From assembly GCF_000279145.1 (NCBI RefSeq), contig NC_018178.1, forward strand, positions 1,798,001-1,862,000: a DNA stretch of 64,000 bases. Reading direction: 5' to 3'. Made by a program: the position numbers and the translations under genes. Within the stretch, counting starts at the first letter, position 1; every line of letters begins with the position of its first letter. Source of the stretch: Melioribacter roseus P3M-2. Its GTDB lineage: Bacteria > Bacteroidota > Ignavibacteria > Ignavibacteriales > Melioribacteraceae. The notes under the pieces were generated by a model. That model had not been told where the DNA came from, did not search any database, and was given only the letters and a program-made list of their open reading frames with translations. This document shows positions 36,556 to 45,094 of the stretch, piece by piece.

Positions 36556-38952
36556 ATGAATTACGGTCATTTTTCCGAGGATGGTAAGGAGTATATTATA
36601 ACAAATGTTAAGACTCCTACGCCGTGGATAAATTATATTTATAACGGCGAATATTTTTCAACTGTCTCAAACAACGCCGGGGGTATCAGCTATATTAAGA
36701 GTCCGTTGCACGGAAGAATTACGAGATACAGAATTAATGATGTGCCTTCCGACAGACCGGGAAAATATATTTATGTAAAAGACGAGGAAACGGGAAAATT
36801 TTGGACGTTGAGCTGGCAACCCGCCGGCGCTGATCCTGGAGCTTATAAGGTAATTCATGGTTTGGGATATACTGCTATCGAATCGTTAGTGGATGGTATT
36901 CATGCGCGCGTAACATATTTCGTGCCCATGAATAATAATCATGAAGTCTGGAATGTTGTTCTTACTAACAAATCGGGAAGAAAACGCCGTCTGTCGATTA
37001 CCGGTTATGTGGAATTCGCTCTGGGGCACGGGCTTATAGATTTGATTAACCAATGCGACGACCAGCATTTTAACAGAGCTTACTTTGACAAAAATTTAAA
37101 TGCCCTTTTTGCAACAAAGACTTACTGGGTTACCGAAACCAACGGCACTCAACACCAGGAAAATAAAGAGTGGAACCAGTGGGCGTTTTTTACATCCAAT
37201 TTACGGATAAATAGATACGAAACTCTTCGGGAAAGATTTCTCGGTTTCTATAACAGCGAAGAAAAACCCGTCGCAATAACAGAAGATAAATTTTCAAATT
37301 CGGCTGCGGATTATGGAAATGTTGTGGGCGCAATAAACGTAAATCTGGAATTGGAGAGCGATCAGCGGGAAAATGTAATCTTTTCTTTAGGCGTTCTGCC
37401 GAAGGAGCATTTCGACGATAAGAAAAAAGATATTCCTAAAATTGTTCAACCAGAGTATATAGAATTCTCATTCAAAGAAATAGTGAATTATTGGTCTGAA
37501 TTCCTGGGACACACAAAGGTTGAAACGCCGGATAGAAATGTTAATATATTCATGAATAATTGGGTGCCGTATCAGGCTAAAGTAGCTTTCGATGTCGGCA
37601 GAGTGGCGAGTTATTATTACTGGGGAATAAGCAGGGGATACGGTTTCAGAGATACTTCGCAAGATGTAATTGCGGTAACAATTGCGCATCCTGAAAAAGC
37701 CAAAGAACGGATTTTGCTCTTATCCCGGCAAATGTTTTCCGACGGCAGAGTTTACCATCACTTTTATGACGACGGGAAAGGGGAATTAACACGTCACTGC
37801 GACGACCCGGGCTGGTATATTCTGGCAGTAACGGAATATATTAAAGAAACCGGAGATTATTCAATTCTGAAGGAGAAAGTTTCTTTTGTTGATAGACAAG
37901 AAGGCACAGTTCTGGATCATTTGTTGGCGGTGGTTAATTTTATGAAAAATAATCTGGGACGTCACAGCTTGCCCGTATTCGGACGCGGCGATTGGAATGA
38001 TACGCTCGATTATATCGGCGGCGACGACGGAGGCGAAAGCGTCTGGGGCGCTATGTTTTATGTGGCAATGCTCAATAAATTGATCGAACTTTTCCAATTC
38101 CTTAAAGTTGAGAATCTAACAGAGATACTAAAGTTAAGAGATGAGATTAGAAGAAATATTAATCAGCTTTGTTGGGACGGCGACTGGTTTATAAGAGCTT
38201 TCGGAAACGGAGGTATGGTCATCGGTTCCAATAAATCGAAAGAAGGGAAAATTTTTGTAAATACGCAAAGCTGGGCTGCAATTTCGAATCTGCCGGATAA
38301 ATCTAAAATAAGACGGGCGCTCGACAGCGTCAAAAAACACCTCGACAGCGAATATGGCCCGAAAATCTGCGCTCCGGCTTTTAAAGAAATCGACCCCAAC
38401 ATTGGTCTGGTTACACGATGCGTCCCCGGCAAAAAAGAAAACGGCGCCGTATTCTGTCATCCGGTTACATGGCTCATTCAAGCCGAATGTATTATGAGAA
38501 ACGGCGAGAGAGCTTACGACTATTTCAGCAAACTGTTGCCTAATCGCGTCGACTCGGATATTTACCAAGCCGAACCCTACGTTTATTCTCAATATATTAC
38601 AAGCGACGAACATGCGTCTCCGGGAAAAGCAAGCCATTCCTGGCAAACCGGCACAGCCGCTTGGATGTATCGTGTCTTTTATGATTATATTGTCGGAATA
38701 AGACCCGATTACGACGGTTTAATCGTCGATCCGGTTATACCAACTTCGTGGAATTATATTCGTATAGAACGTATATTCAGAGGCGCTAAATATATTATCG
38801 AAGTTGAAAATCCAGACAAAGTTCAATCGGGTATATCTTACATTCTGGTTGACGGAAAAGAAATCGAAGGAAATAAATTGCCTCTAACCGACAAAAAAAT
38901 TTGTCATGTAAAAGTATTAATGGGCAAAACTATTGAAACCGCCAATAAATAG
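36556..38952 (+). CDS. GH94 disaccharide phosphorylase (cellobiose or N,N'-diacetylchitobiose type)
   Basis: Cytoplasmic inverting phosphorylase that splits a beta-1,4-disaccharide with phosphate to a sugar-1-phosphate. The family N-terminus MNYGHFSEDGKEYII is clear, with the (alpha/alpha)6 catalytic core including GRGDWNDTLD (general-acid Asp) near residue 480, and a C-terminal sandwich (GLIVDPVIPTSW). 798 residues, no signal peptide. ATG 36556 follows GGGGAG; the in-frame GTG at 36541 belongs to that ribosome site. GH94 includes both cellobiose and chitobiose phosphorylases. The GH130, NagB and mannosidase neighbours make chitobiose plausible, but sequence alone does not decide. Confidence 0.88.
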   Translation: MNYGHFSEDGKEYIITNVKTPTPWINYIYNGEYFSTVSNNAGGISYIKSPLHGRITRYRINDVPSDRPGKYIYVKDEETGKFWTLSWQPAGADPGAYKVIHGLGYTAIESLVDGIHARVTYFVPMNNNHEVWNVVLTNKSGRKRRLSITGYVEFALGHGLIDLINQCDDQHFNRAYFDKNLNALFATKTYWVTETNGTQHQENKEWNQWAFFTSNLRINRYETLRERFLGFYNSEEKPVAITEDKFSNSAADYGNVVGAINVNLELESDQRENVIFSLGVLPKEHFDDKKKDIPKIVQPEYIEFSFKEIVNYWSEFLGHTKVETPDRNVNIFMNNWVPYQAKVAFDVGRVASYYYWGISRGYGFRDTSQDVIAVTIAHPEKAKERILLLSRQMFSDGRVYHHFYDDGKGELTRHCDDPGWYILAVTEYIKETGDYSILKEKVSFVDRQEGTVLDHLLAVVNFMKNNLGRHSLPVFGRGDWNDTLDYIGGDDGGESVWGAMFYVAMLNKLIELFQFLKVENLTEILKLRDEIRRNINQLCWDGDWFIRAFGNGGMVIGSNKSKEGKIFVNTQSWAAISNLPDKSKIRRALDSVKKHLDSEYGPKICAPAFKEIDPNIGLVTRCVPGKKENGAVFCHPVTWLIQAECIMRNGERAYDYFSKLLPNRVDSDIYQAEPYVYSQYITSDEHASPGKASHSWQTGTAAWMYRVFYDYIVGIRPDYDGLIVDPVIPTSWNYIRIERIFRGAKYIIEVENPDKVQSGISYILVDGKEIEGNKLPLTDKKICHVKVLMGKTIETANK

Positions 38953-38960
38953 AGCCAAAT

Positions 38961-39920
38961 ATGCTTGTCAGATATGAACGAAATCCTATATTAACAAGAA
39001 AGAACATCCCCGCGGTCAATCCGTATTTGGAAGACGTCTCTTCGGTTTTTAATCCTGGCGCAATTAAATTCAATGATAAATATCTTCTTGTCCTCAGAGT
39101 TCAAACCAGGGGCAGAGAAACTTATCTTATGAAAGCTTTAAGCGATAACGGAATAGATTTTGAAGTCGAAAATTCCGTTATTGAGTTTGAGGGCATCGAT
39201 AAAATCAGAGATGAAATCTACCACATTTATGATACAAGAATCACTCAAATCGGCGAACAATACTATCTTATGTTTGCTATGGATATGGTTGCCGGATGCA
39301 GACTCGGTTTGGCAAGAACGGAAGATTTTAATAGATATGAATTTTTAGGAATTGTCTCGAAGGACGATTCAAGAAACGGAGTACTATTGCCGGAGAAAAT
39401 AAACGGAAAATTTTTGCGATTTGAAAGGCCTAACAGCGTTAAGCTAGAAGGCGGTCCTTTAACGGGCAATACAATCTATCTGTCGGAATCGGACGACCTG
39501 ATTAATTGGAATTATATAGAACCTGTTATGTCGGGAAGATTTCATTATTGGGACGAAAATATCGGTTCGGGTCCCCCGCCAGTTAAAACGAGAGAAGGCT
39601 GGCTGCATATTTATCACGGCGTGGCAACACACTTTTCCAGCTCGAATATTTATCAGGCGGGAGTTTCGTTGCATGAGCTCGATAACCCCGCTAAAATTAT
39701 TGCGCGCGGCAGTTTGAATATCTTAGAACCGAGAGAAATCTACGAAATGGTAGGACAGGTTCAGAATGTTTGTTTCCCGTCGGGTATGATTGTAGAAAAA
39801 TATGAGGACGGATTCGCCGCTCTTGACAGCAAAGTGCTCGTCTATTACGGCGCCGCCGATACGGTCGTGGCGCTCGCCTTTACAACAATTAAGGAGCTCA
39901 TTGATGATGCAAAAATATAA
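38961..39920 (+). CDS. GH130 beta-mannoside phosphorylase
   Basis: Five-bladed propeller enzyme that cleaves a beta-mannosidic bond with phosphate, giving alpha-mannose-1-phosphate. Signature stretches: VRYERNPILT, SVFNPGAIKF, LLVLRVQTRGRET, HIYDTRITQIGEQYYLMFAMD (with the catalytic-type Asp), GPPPVKTREGWLHIYHGV, YYGAADTVVALA. 319 residues, no signal peptide, so cytoplasmic. Family members act on Man-beta-1,4-GlcNAc (N-glycan core), Man-Glc or beta-1,2-mannobiose. With alpha-mannosidases and GlcNAc genes nearby, Man-GlcNAc is the leading candidate (inference). It starts 8 bp after the GH94 gene. Confidence 0.9.
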   Translation: MLVRYERNPILTRKNIPAVNPYLEDVSSVFNPGAIKFNDKYLLVLRVQTRGRETYLMKALSDNGIDFEVENSVIEFEGIDKIRDEIYHIYDTRITQIGEQYYLMFAMDMVAGCRLGLARTEDFNRYEFLGIVSKDDSRNGVLLPEKINGKFLRFERPNSVKLEGGPLTGNTIYLSESDDLINWNYIEPVMSGRFHYWDENIGSGPPPVKTREGWLHIYHGVATHFSSSNIYQAGVSLHELDNPAKIIARGSLNILEPREIYEMVGQVQNVCFPSGMIVEKYEDGFAALDSKVLVYYGAADTVVALAFTTIKELIDDAKI

Positions 39921-41004
39921 TCTATACGCTTTTGTTTTTCTTCTAATTCTTAACTCATTGGCGTATTGTCAGACAATCCCTCGTCCGCAGGTAGAATTTA
40001 ATCCCCGTTATTATATTGTTCATCGCGCCGAAGAAAAGATAACGGTCGACGGAGCCTTAAATGAAAAATCGTGGCGCGCGGCCGAATGGACTGAAGACTT
40101 TATTGATATCGAAGGCGATATTCGACCCGCTCCGAGATTCAGAACACGCGCAAAAATGTTGTGGGACGACGAATATTTTTATGTGGCGGCAGAACTTCAA
40201 GAACCCGATATCTGGGCGACATTAACGAACCGCGATGATATAATTTTTTATGATAATGATTTTGAAATTTTTATCGATCCCGACGGAGATACTCACCGTT
40301 ACCTGGAATTCGAAATGAATGCTTTCAATACGGTTTGGGACCTTCTGCTTATTAAACCTTACAGAGATACCGAAAAAGCCGCATTGCACGGCTATGACAT
40401 TAAAGGACTCAAATCGGGAGTAAGAATTTACGGAACGATAAATAAACCGGGCGATATCGATAGCTGCTGGACTGTGGAAGTCGCTTTCCCCTGGAGCGCT
40501 TTCGAAGAAATCACGGATATAAATTTACCGCCTCAAGACGGCGATAAATGGAGAATTAATTTTTCGCGAGTCGAATGGAGAACGACAGTCAAAGATAACA
40601 GGTATGCTAAGATTATTAATCCCGAAACCGGAAAGCCTTATCCGGAAGACAATTGGGTCTGGACTCCGCAGGGCGTTGTCAACATGCATTATCCCGAAAT
40701 GTGGGGTTTTGTTCAATTTACGACGAATACCGCATATAATAAAAATATCGACTTCAAATATGACGATGTAGAAGAAGTTAAATGGTTCCTAAGGCAGCTC
40801 TATTATGCCCAAAGAGAGTATTATGAAAGAAACAAACGATACACCGACGACCTCACTCTGCTTGATTTACCCGAAACAAATAAATATGAAACTACGGTTG
40901 AAGCTACGGCCAATCTTTATGAAGCTGAAGTTAAAATAAATGAACGCTCTTCTGTGAGAATTACTCAGGATGGATTAATAAAAATTATTAATAGAGACTT
41001 ATGA
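39904..41004 (+). CDS. Secreted carbohydrate-binding protein, CBM9-like
   Basis: 366 residues with signal peptide (MMQKYNLYAFVFLLILNSLAYCQ) followed by a CBM9/DOMON-like beta-sandwich: ITVDGALNEKSWRAAEWTEDF, AKMLWDDEYFYVAAELQEPD, YDNDFEIFIDPDGDTHRYLEFEMNAFNTVWDL, FPWSAFE. Such proteins bind or process carbohydrate or haem-like ligands outside the cytoplasmic membrane. The frame is open from 39802, but ATG 39904 with AAGGAG seven bases upstream gives a proper signal peptide. It overlaps the GH130 gene by 17 bp and the GH125 gene by 4 bp, so it belongs to the same operon. Confidence 0.85.
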   Translation: MMQKYNLYAFVFLLILNSLAYCQTIPRPQVEFNPRYYIVHRAEEKITVDGALNEKSWRAAEWTEDFIDIEGDIRPAPRFRTRAKMLWDDEYFYVAAELQEPDIWATLTNRDDIIFYDNDFEIFIDPDGDTHRYLEFEMNAFNTVWDLLLIKPYRDTEKAALHGYDIKGLKSGVRIYGTINKPGDIDSCWTVEVAFPWSAFEEITDINLPPQDGDKWRINFSRVEWRTTVKDNRYAKIINPETGKPYPEDNWVWTPQGVVNMHYPEMWGFVQFTTNTAYNKNIDFKYDDVEEVKWFLRQLYYAQREYYERNKRYTDDLTLLDLPETNKYETTVEATANLYEAEVKINERSSVRITQDGLIKIINRDL

Positions 41005-42332
41005 TTCGTCGTCCGACCTATAATAACCGGTGTTTTCACAGCTCTGCCGTAGATGAATTTATAAAGGATCTTAGCGGCAGAATCGCCGATAAAGAACTAT
41101 CCGATTTGTTTGTCAATTGTTTCCCGAATACTTTGGATACTACCGTCAGGTTCAATTATAATGACGGTATACCGGATACTTTTATTATTACCGGCGATAT
41201 CGACGCAATGTGGTTGAGAGATTCAACTGCGCAGGTATGGCATTATTTGCCCCTGGTTAACGAAGATACAAAACTAAAGGAGTTAATACACGGGCTTTTG
41301 AACAGACAATTGAAGTCGGTACGGATAGATCCGTATGCAAATGCTTTTAATAATACCGCAAAAGAAAGCGTCTGGAGCGGGGATCTGACAGAGATGAAAC
41401 CGGAGGTTTACGAACGCAAATGGGAGGTCGATTCTCTTTGTTATGTCATTAGGCTTGCTTACGGATTTTATAAAACGACAAATAACAAAAAATATTTTAC
41501 GAACGTTTGGAAAGAATCCTTCGATTTGATAATAAAGACTTTCAAGGAACAACAACGGAAAAACGGCAGGGGTACTTACAAATTCGGAAGAATAACTTCT
41601 TGGAGCACCGATACCGTTCCGGGAGACGGGTACGGAAATCCGGTTAAACCGAACGGAATGATCGTTTCCATATTCAGACCGTCGGACGATGCGACTATAT
41701 TTCCGCTTCTTGTGCCGTCGAATTTATTCGCGGTAAAATCTTTGAGGCAGCTCTCCGAAATTTATAATGAAATCTACGATGACAAAACGGCTGCAATTGA
41801 CGCGACAAATTTGGCGGATGAAATAGAAAACGCTGTTTATAATTACGCCGTTACTGAACACCTCGACTACGGTAAGATTTTCGCTTACGAAATAGACGGA
41901 TTCGGCAATCGTTTGTTTATGGACGACGCAAATATTCCGAGCTTGCTTTCTTTACCTTATCTGGGAATTATCGAAAACCGAGACGAACTTTATTTGAACA
42001 CGCGGAAATTTATACTGAGCGAAAATAATCCGTACTATTTTAAAGGGAAAGCGGGAGACGGCGTAGGTAGTCCTCACACTTTGATTGACAGAATATGGCA
42101 CCTTTCGATTATTGTGAGAGCGTTGACTGGTAATAACGAAGACGAAATCGTTCATTGCCTTAAACTGCTGAAAAACACTCATGCCGATACATGGTTTATG
42201 CATGAATCGTTCGACAAAGATAATCCTTATAACTATACGAGGTCTTGGTTTGCCTGGGCTAATTCACTCTTCGGAGAACTTATAGTAAAAATTAATAACG
42301 ACTATCCCGATTTGTTAAAGAGGATATATTAA
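41001..42332 (+). CDS. GH125 exo-alpha-1,6-mannosidase
   Basis: Metal-independent inverting enzyme that removes non-reducing alpha-1,6-linked mannose. The family is recognised from FNYNDGIPDTFIITGDIDAMWLRDSTAQ, AFNNTAKESVWSGD, YERKWEVDSLCYVIRLAY, FRPSDDATIFPLLVPSNLFA, FMDDANIPSLLSLPYLG and GDGVGSPHT. 443 residues without a signal peptide, so it acts on imported mannosides. It overlaps the CBM9-like gene by four bases (ATGA). It shows that the locus handles alpha-mannose. Confidence 0.92.
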   Translation: MIRRPTYNNRCFHSSAVDEFIKDLSGRIADKELSDLFVNCFPNTLDTTVRFNYNDGIPDTFIITGDIDAMWLRDSTAQVWHYLPLVNEDTKLKELIHGLLNRQLKSVRIDPYANAFNNTAKESVWSGDLTEMKPEVYERKWEVDSLCYVIRLAYGFYKTTNNKKYFTNVWKESFDLIIKTFKEQQRKNGRGTYKFGRITSWSTDTVPGDGYGNPVKPNGMIVSIFRPSDDATIFPLLVPSNLFAVKSLRQLSEIYNEIYDDKTAAIDATNLADEIENAVYNYAVTEHLDYGKIFAYEIDGFGNRLFMDDANIPSLLSLPYLGIIENRDELYLNTRKFILSENNPYYFKGKAGDGVGSPHTLIDRIWHLSIIVRALTGNNEDEIVHCLKLLKNTHADTWFMHESFDKDNPYNYTRSWFAWANSLFGELIVKINNDYPDLLKRIY

Positions 42333-42336
42333 AATT

Positions 42337-44919
42337 ATGACGAAATATTTAAGATTATTAATCTTCCTGTCAGTAAATTTGTTTGCGCAGAACATACCTG
42401 GTTATTTAAATGTAAATCTTCCTTTTGAAGAAAGAGCCGAAGATCTTTTACAGCGGTTAAGCTTGGACGAAAAAATTTCTTTGATGGTGCATCAATCGCC
42501 GGCAATTGAAAGACTTGGCATCCCCGAATATAACTGGTGGAACGAAGCTCTGCACGGGGTTGCAAGAAACGGAAGGGCTACGGTCTTTCCTATGCCGATC
42601 GGACTTGCCGCCACATGGGACAGGGATTTGATTTATCGAATTGCGGATGTAATTTCTAATGAAGCTCGAGCAAAATACAATTCGGCATTGAAGAAAAATC
42701 AAAGGGGAATTTATCAGGGGATTTCTTTGTGGGCGCCGAACATCAATATTTTTAGGGATCCGCGCTGGGGAAGAGGAATGGAAACCTATGGCGAAGACCC
42801 TTATCTAACGGGGGAACTAGCGGTCAGTTTTATTAAGGGGCTTCAGGGACAGGATAAAAAATATTTGAAAACAATTGCTACGCCCAAACATCTTGCCGTT
42901 CATAGCGGACCCGAACCGGAAAGGCATCATTTTAATGCATTGGTGAGCAATTACGACCTTAACGAAACTTACCTTCCGCATTTTAAGAAATCTATTATGA
43001 AAGGTAAAGCTTATTCCGTTATGTGTGCGTACAATCGTCTCAGGGGAAAAGCCTGCTGCGGGCACGATACTCTTCTGACGGATATCCTGAGGAATAAGTG
43101 GGGCTTTGAAGGAATAGTCGTTTCGGACTGCTGGGCTGTCTACGATATATTTAATTCGCATAAAATAGTCGATTCGCCGGAGAAAGCCGCCGCCTTGGCT
43201 GTCTCGTCGGGTACAGACCTGGAATGCGGAAACACTTTTTTATCGTTAAAAAATGCATACAGAGATGGATTGATAACGGAGAAGGAAATCGATTCGGCTC
43301 TACGCAGAGTGCTCCTGGCTCGTTTTAAGTTGGGAATGTTCGATCCTCCTGAAATAGTGTCGTATTCGCAAATAGACGAGTCTTATCTTGATAATAGTTA
43401 CAATAGAGAGATTGCGCTGGAAGCCGCAAGAAAGTCGATTGTGTTGCTTAAAAACGATAATAAACTGTTGCCGTTGGATTCAAGTATAAATAAAATTGCA
43501 GTCATTGGCCCTAATGCCGATAACCTGGAATCGTTGCTGGGCAATTATCACGGCTTCCCTTCTGAATATATAACTCCTCTTCAAGCTATAAGACGAGTGT
43601 TAAAAAATGGCGAGGTATTTTATGAAAAAGGATGTGATTTTGCGCCTGGGGTGCCGGCTTTTGAGTTGATCGATACTGTATACCTTTTTACGGACGGAAA
43701 TAAAACAGTCGAAGGTCTTAAAGGAGAATATTATAATAATTCCGAACTGAGCGGAAATCCAGTATTAATAAGAACAGATAAAAGTATTAATTTCAGTTGG
43801 CTGGATGAATCGCCTTCCTCCGGTATAAATCCGGACAGCTTCAGCGTAAGATGGTCTGGATATATTGCTCCACCGATTTCCGGGCAATATCAAATTGGAG
43901 GATACGGTTACAACGATTTTAAAATTTTCATCGAAGATTCTTTAATTGCAAGTTTCAAAGGAGAATTTGATCCCGAAATTACTTATGGAAATTATTTCTT
44001 AAAAAAGGGAAATATTTATAAAATAAGAATAGAGTTTGTTAGGAGGGAAAGATACGGTTTTATGCAATTGCTCTGGTCGATTCCGTTTACTGACCTTGAA
44101 GACAGGGCATATAAAACCGCGTTGAAATCCGATGCCGTCATTATGTTTATGGGCTTGTGTCCGAGAATGGAGGGGGAAGCTTTGAAAATCAAATTGGACG
44201 GATTCAAAGGAGGAGATAGGTTAAAATTATCATTACCCGCTAATCAGCTTAAATTAATTAAAAAGATTCATTCCACGGGAAAGCCTGTAATATTGGTTCT
44301 ACTTAACGGCGGTCCTATATCTACAGTATGGGAAAGCGAGAATATTCCCGCAATATTGGAAGCATGGTATCCTGGACAGGCTGGAGGAAGAGCAATAACT
44401 GACGTAATATGGGGAAAGTATAATCCTTCGGGTAAGTTGCCGGTAACTATTTATAAATCCGAAAACGATCTGCCACCTTTTGAAAACTACGATATGGAGG
44501 GCAGAACTTACCGTTATTTCAAAGGTGAGGTTCTCTATCCGTTCGGATGGGGATTGAATTATACCGATATCACTATTTCAAATATTGAACTATCCGCGAA
44601 CGAAATTAAAGATAACGACACTATTAGAGTAGTTGTAAAGCTAAAGAACAATGGGAATTTAGCAGGCGAAGAAACCGTTCAGCTCTATACAAAAGCATTA
44701 AAAGATAATCGTACGATTAAGACACTTAGGGGATTTGAAAAAATCAAGTTGGAACCGGGGACTGAAGGTATGGTGGAATTTTATTTGAGTAAAAGCGATC
44801 TGGCCGTCTGGGTGGATGGGCTGGGTTTTGAAACAATGCCCGGAGTATATGAAATTATAGTCGGTTTGTCTTCGCTTGATAATAAATATAAAAATGAGAT
44901 TAAAGTTAGTTCAAAATAA
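42337..44919 (+). CDS. GH3 beta-glycosidase with inserted PA14 domain
   Basis: 860 residues with a short signal peptide (LLIFLSVNLFAQ). GH3 N-terminal barrel with YNWWNEALHGVAR, DPRWGRGMETYGEDPYL, KHLAVHSGPEPERH and the nucleophile D264 in VVSDCWAVYD. Next the second GH3 domain, interrupted at about 455-590 by a PA14 domain (GLKGEYYNNSELSG, VRWSGYIAPPISGQYQ), then the completing GH3 part (RMEGEAL) and a C-terminal Fn3-like domain. This type includes beta-glucosidases and beta-xylosidases, so the substrate is open. It starts 4 bp after GH125; export implies a periplasmic or surface role. Confidence 0.9.
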   Translation: MTKYLRLLIFLSVNLFAQNIPGYLNVNLPFEERAEDLLQRLSLDEKISLMVHQSPAIERLGIPEYNWWNEALHGVARNGRATVFPMPIGLAATWDRDLIYRIADVISNEARAKYNSALKKNQRGIYQGISLWAPNINIFRDPRWGRGMETYGEDPYLTGELAVSFIKGLQGQDKKYLKTIATPKHLAVHSGPEPERHHFNALVSNYDLNETYLPHFKKSIMKGKAYSVMCAYNRLRGKACCGHDTLLTDILRNKWGFEGIVVSDCWAVYDIFNSHKIVDSPEKAAALAVSSGTDLECGNTFLSLKNAYRDGLITEKEIDSALRRVLLARFKLGMFDPPEIVSYSQIDESYLDNSYNREIALEAARKSIVLLKNDNKLLPLDSSINKIAVIGPNADNLESLLGNYHGFPSEYITPLQAIRRVLKNGEVFYEKGCDFAPGVPAFELIDTVYLFTDGNKTVEGLKGEYYNNSELSGNPVLIRTDKSINFSWLDESPSSGINPDSFSVRWSGYIAPPISGQYQIGGYGYNDFKIFIEDSLIASFKGEFDPEITYGNYFLKKGNIYKIRIEFVRRERYGFMQLLWSIPFTDLEDRAYKTALKSDAVIMFMGLCPRMEGEALKIKLDGFKGGDRLKLSLPANQLKLIKKIHSTGKPVILVLLNGGPISTVWESENIPAILEAWYPGQAGGRAITDVIWGKYNPSGKLPVTIYKSENDLPPFENYDMEGRTYRYFKGEVLYPFGWGLNYTDITISNIELSANEIKDNDTIRVVVKLKNNGNLAGEETVQLYTKALKDNRTIKTLRGFEKIKLEPGTEGMVEFYLSKSDLAVWVDGLGFETMPGVYEIIVGLSSLDNKYKNEIKVSSK

Positions 44920-44989
44920 TAAAATCGCTTAAGTTTATTCGTAAGTAAAATTAATTACTTCGATAAGTGCCCGATATACAAAAAAATAT

Positions 44990-45067
44990 GCCCGTTATTA
45001 TTTTTATTGCATCTTATTTTTTATAGGTTTATTTTTATTACGAAAAAACAAAGAGATAGTAACGGGC
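44990..45067. repeat. Spaced 8-bp inverted repeat upstream of the TonB receptor gene
   Basis: GCCCGTTA (44990-44997) and TAACGGGC (45060-45067) are perfect inverted copies separated by 62 bp of AT-rich sequence in the 175-bp gap before the receptor gene. It could be a paired operator or a long stem in the leader. No gene is seen in the gap. Confidence 0.3.
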
Positions 45068-45094
45068 TCTGTTCTTAATTAGTTAGAGGTAAAT

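Noticed and set aside
39802-39903. N-terminal extension of the CBM9-like protein
   Set aside because: It overlaps the end of GH130 and would bury the signal peptide; ATG 39904 has a good ribosome site.
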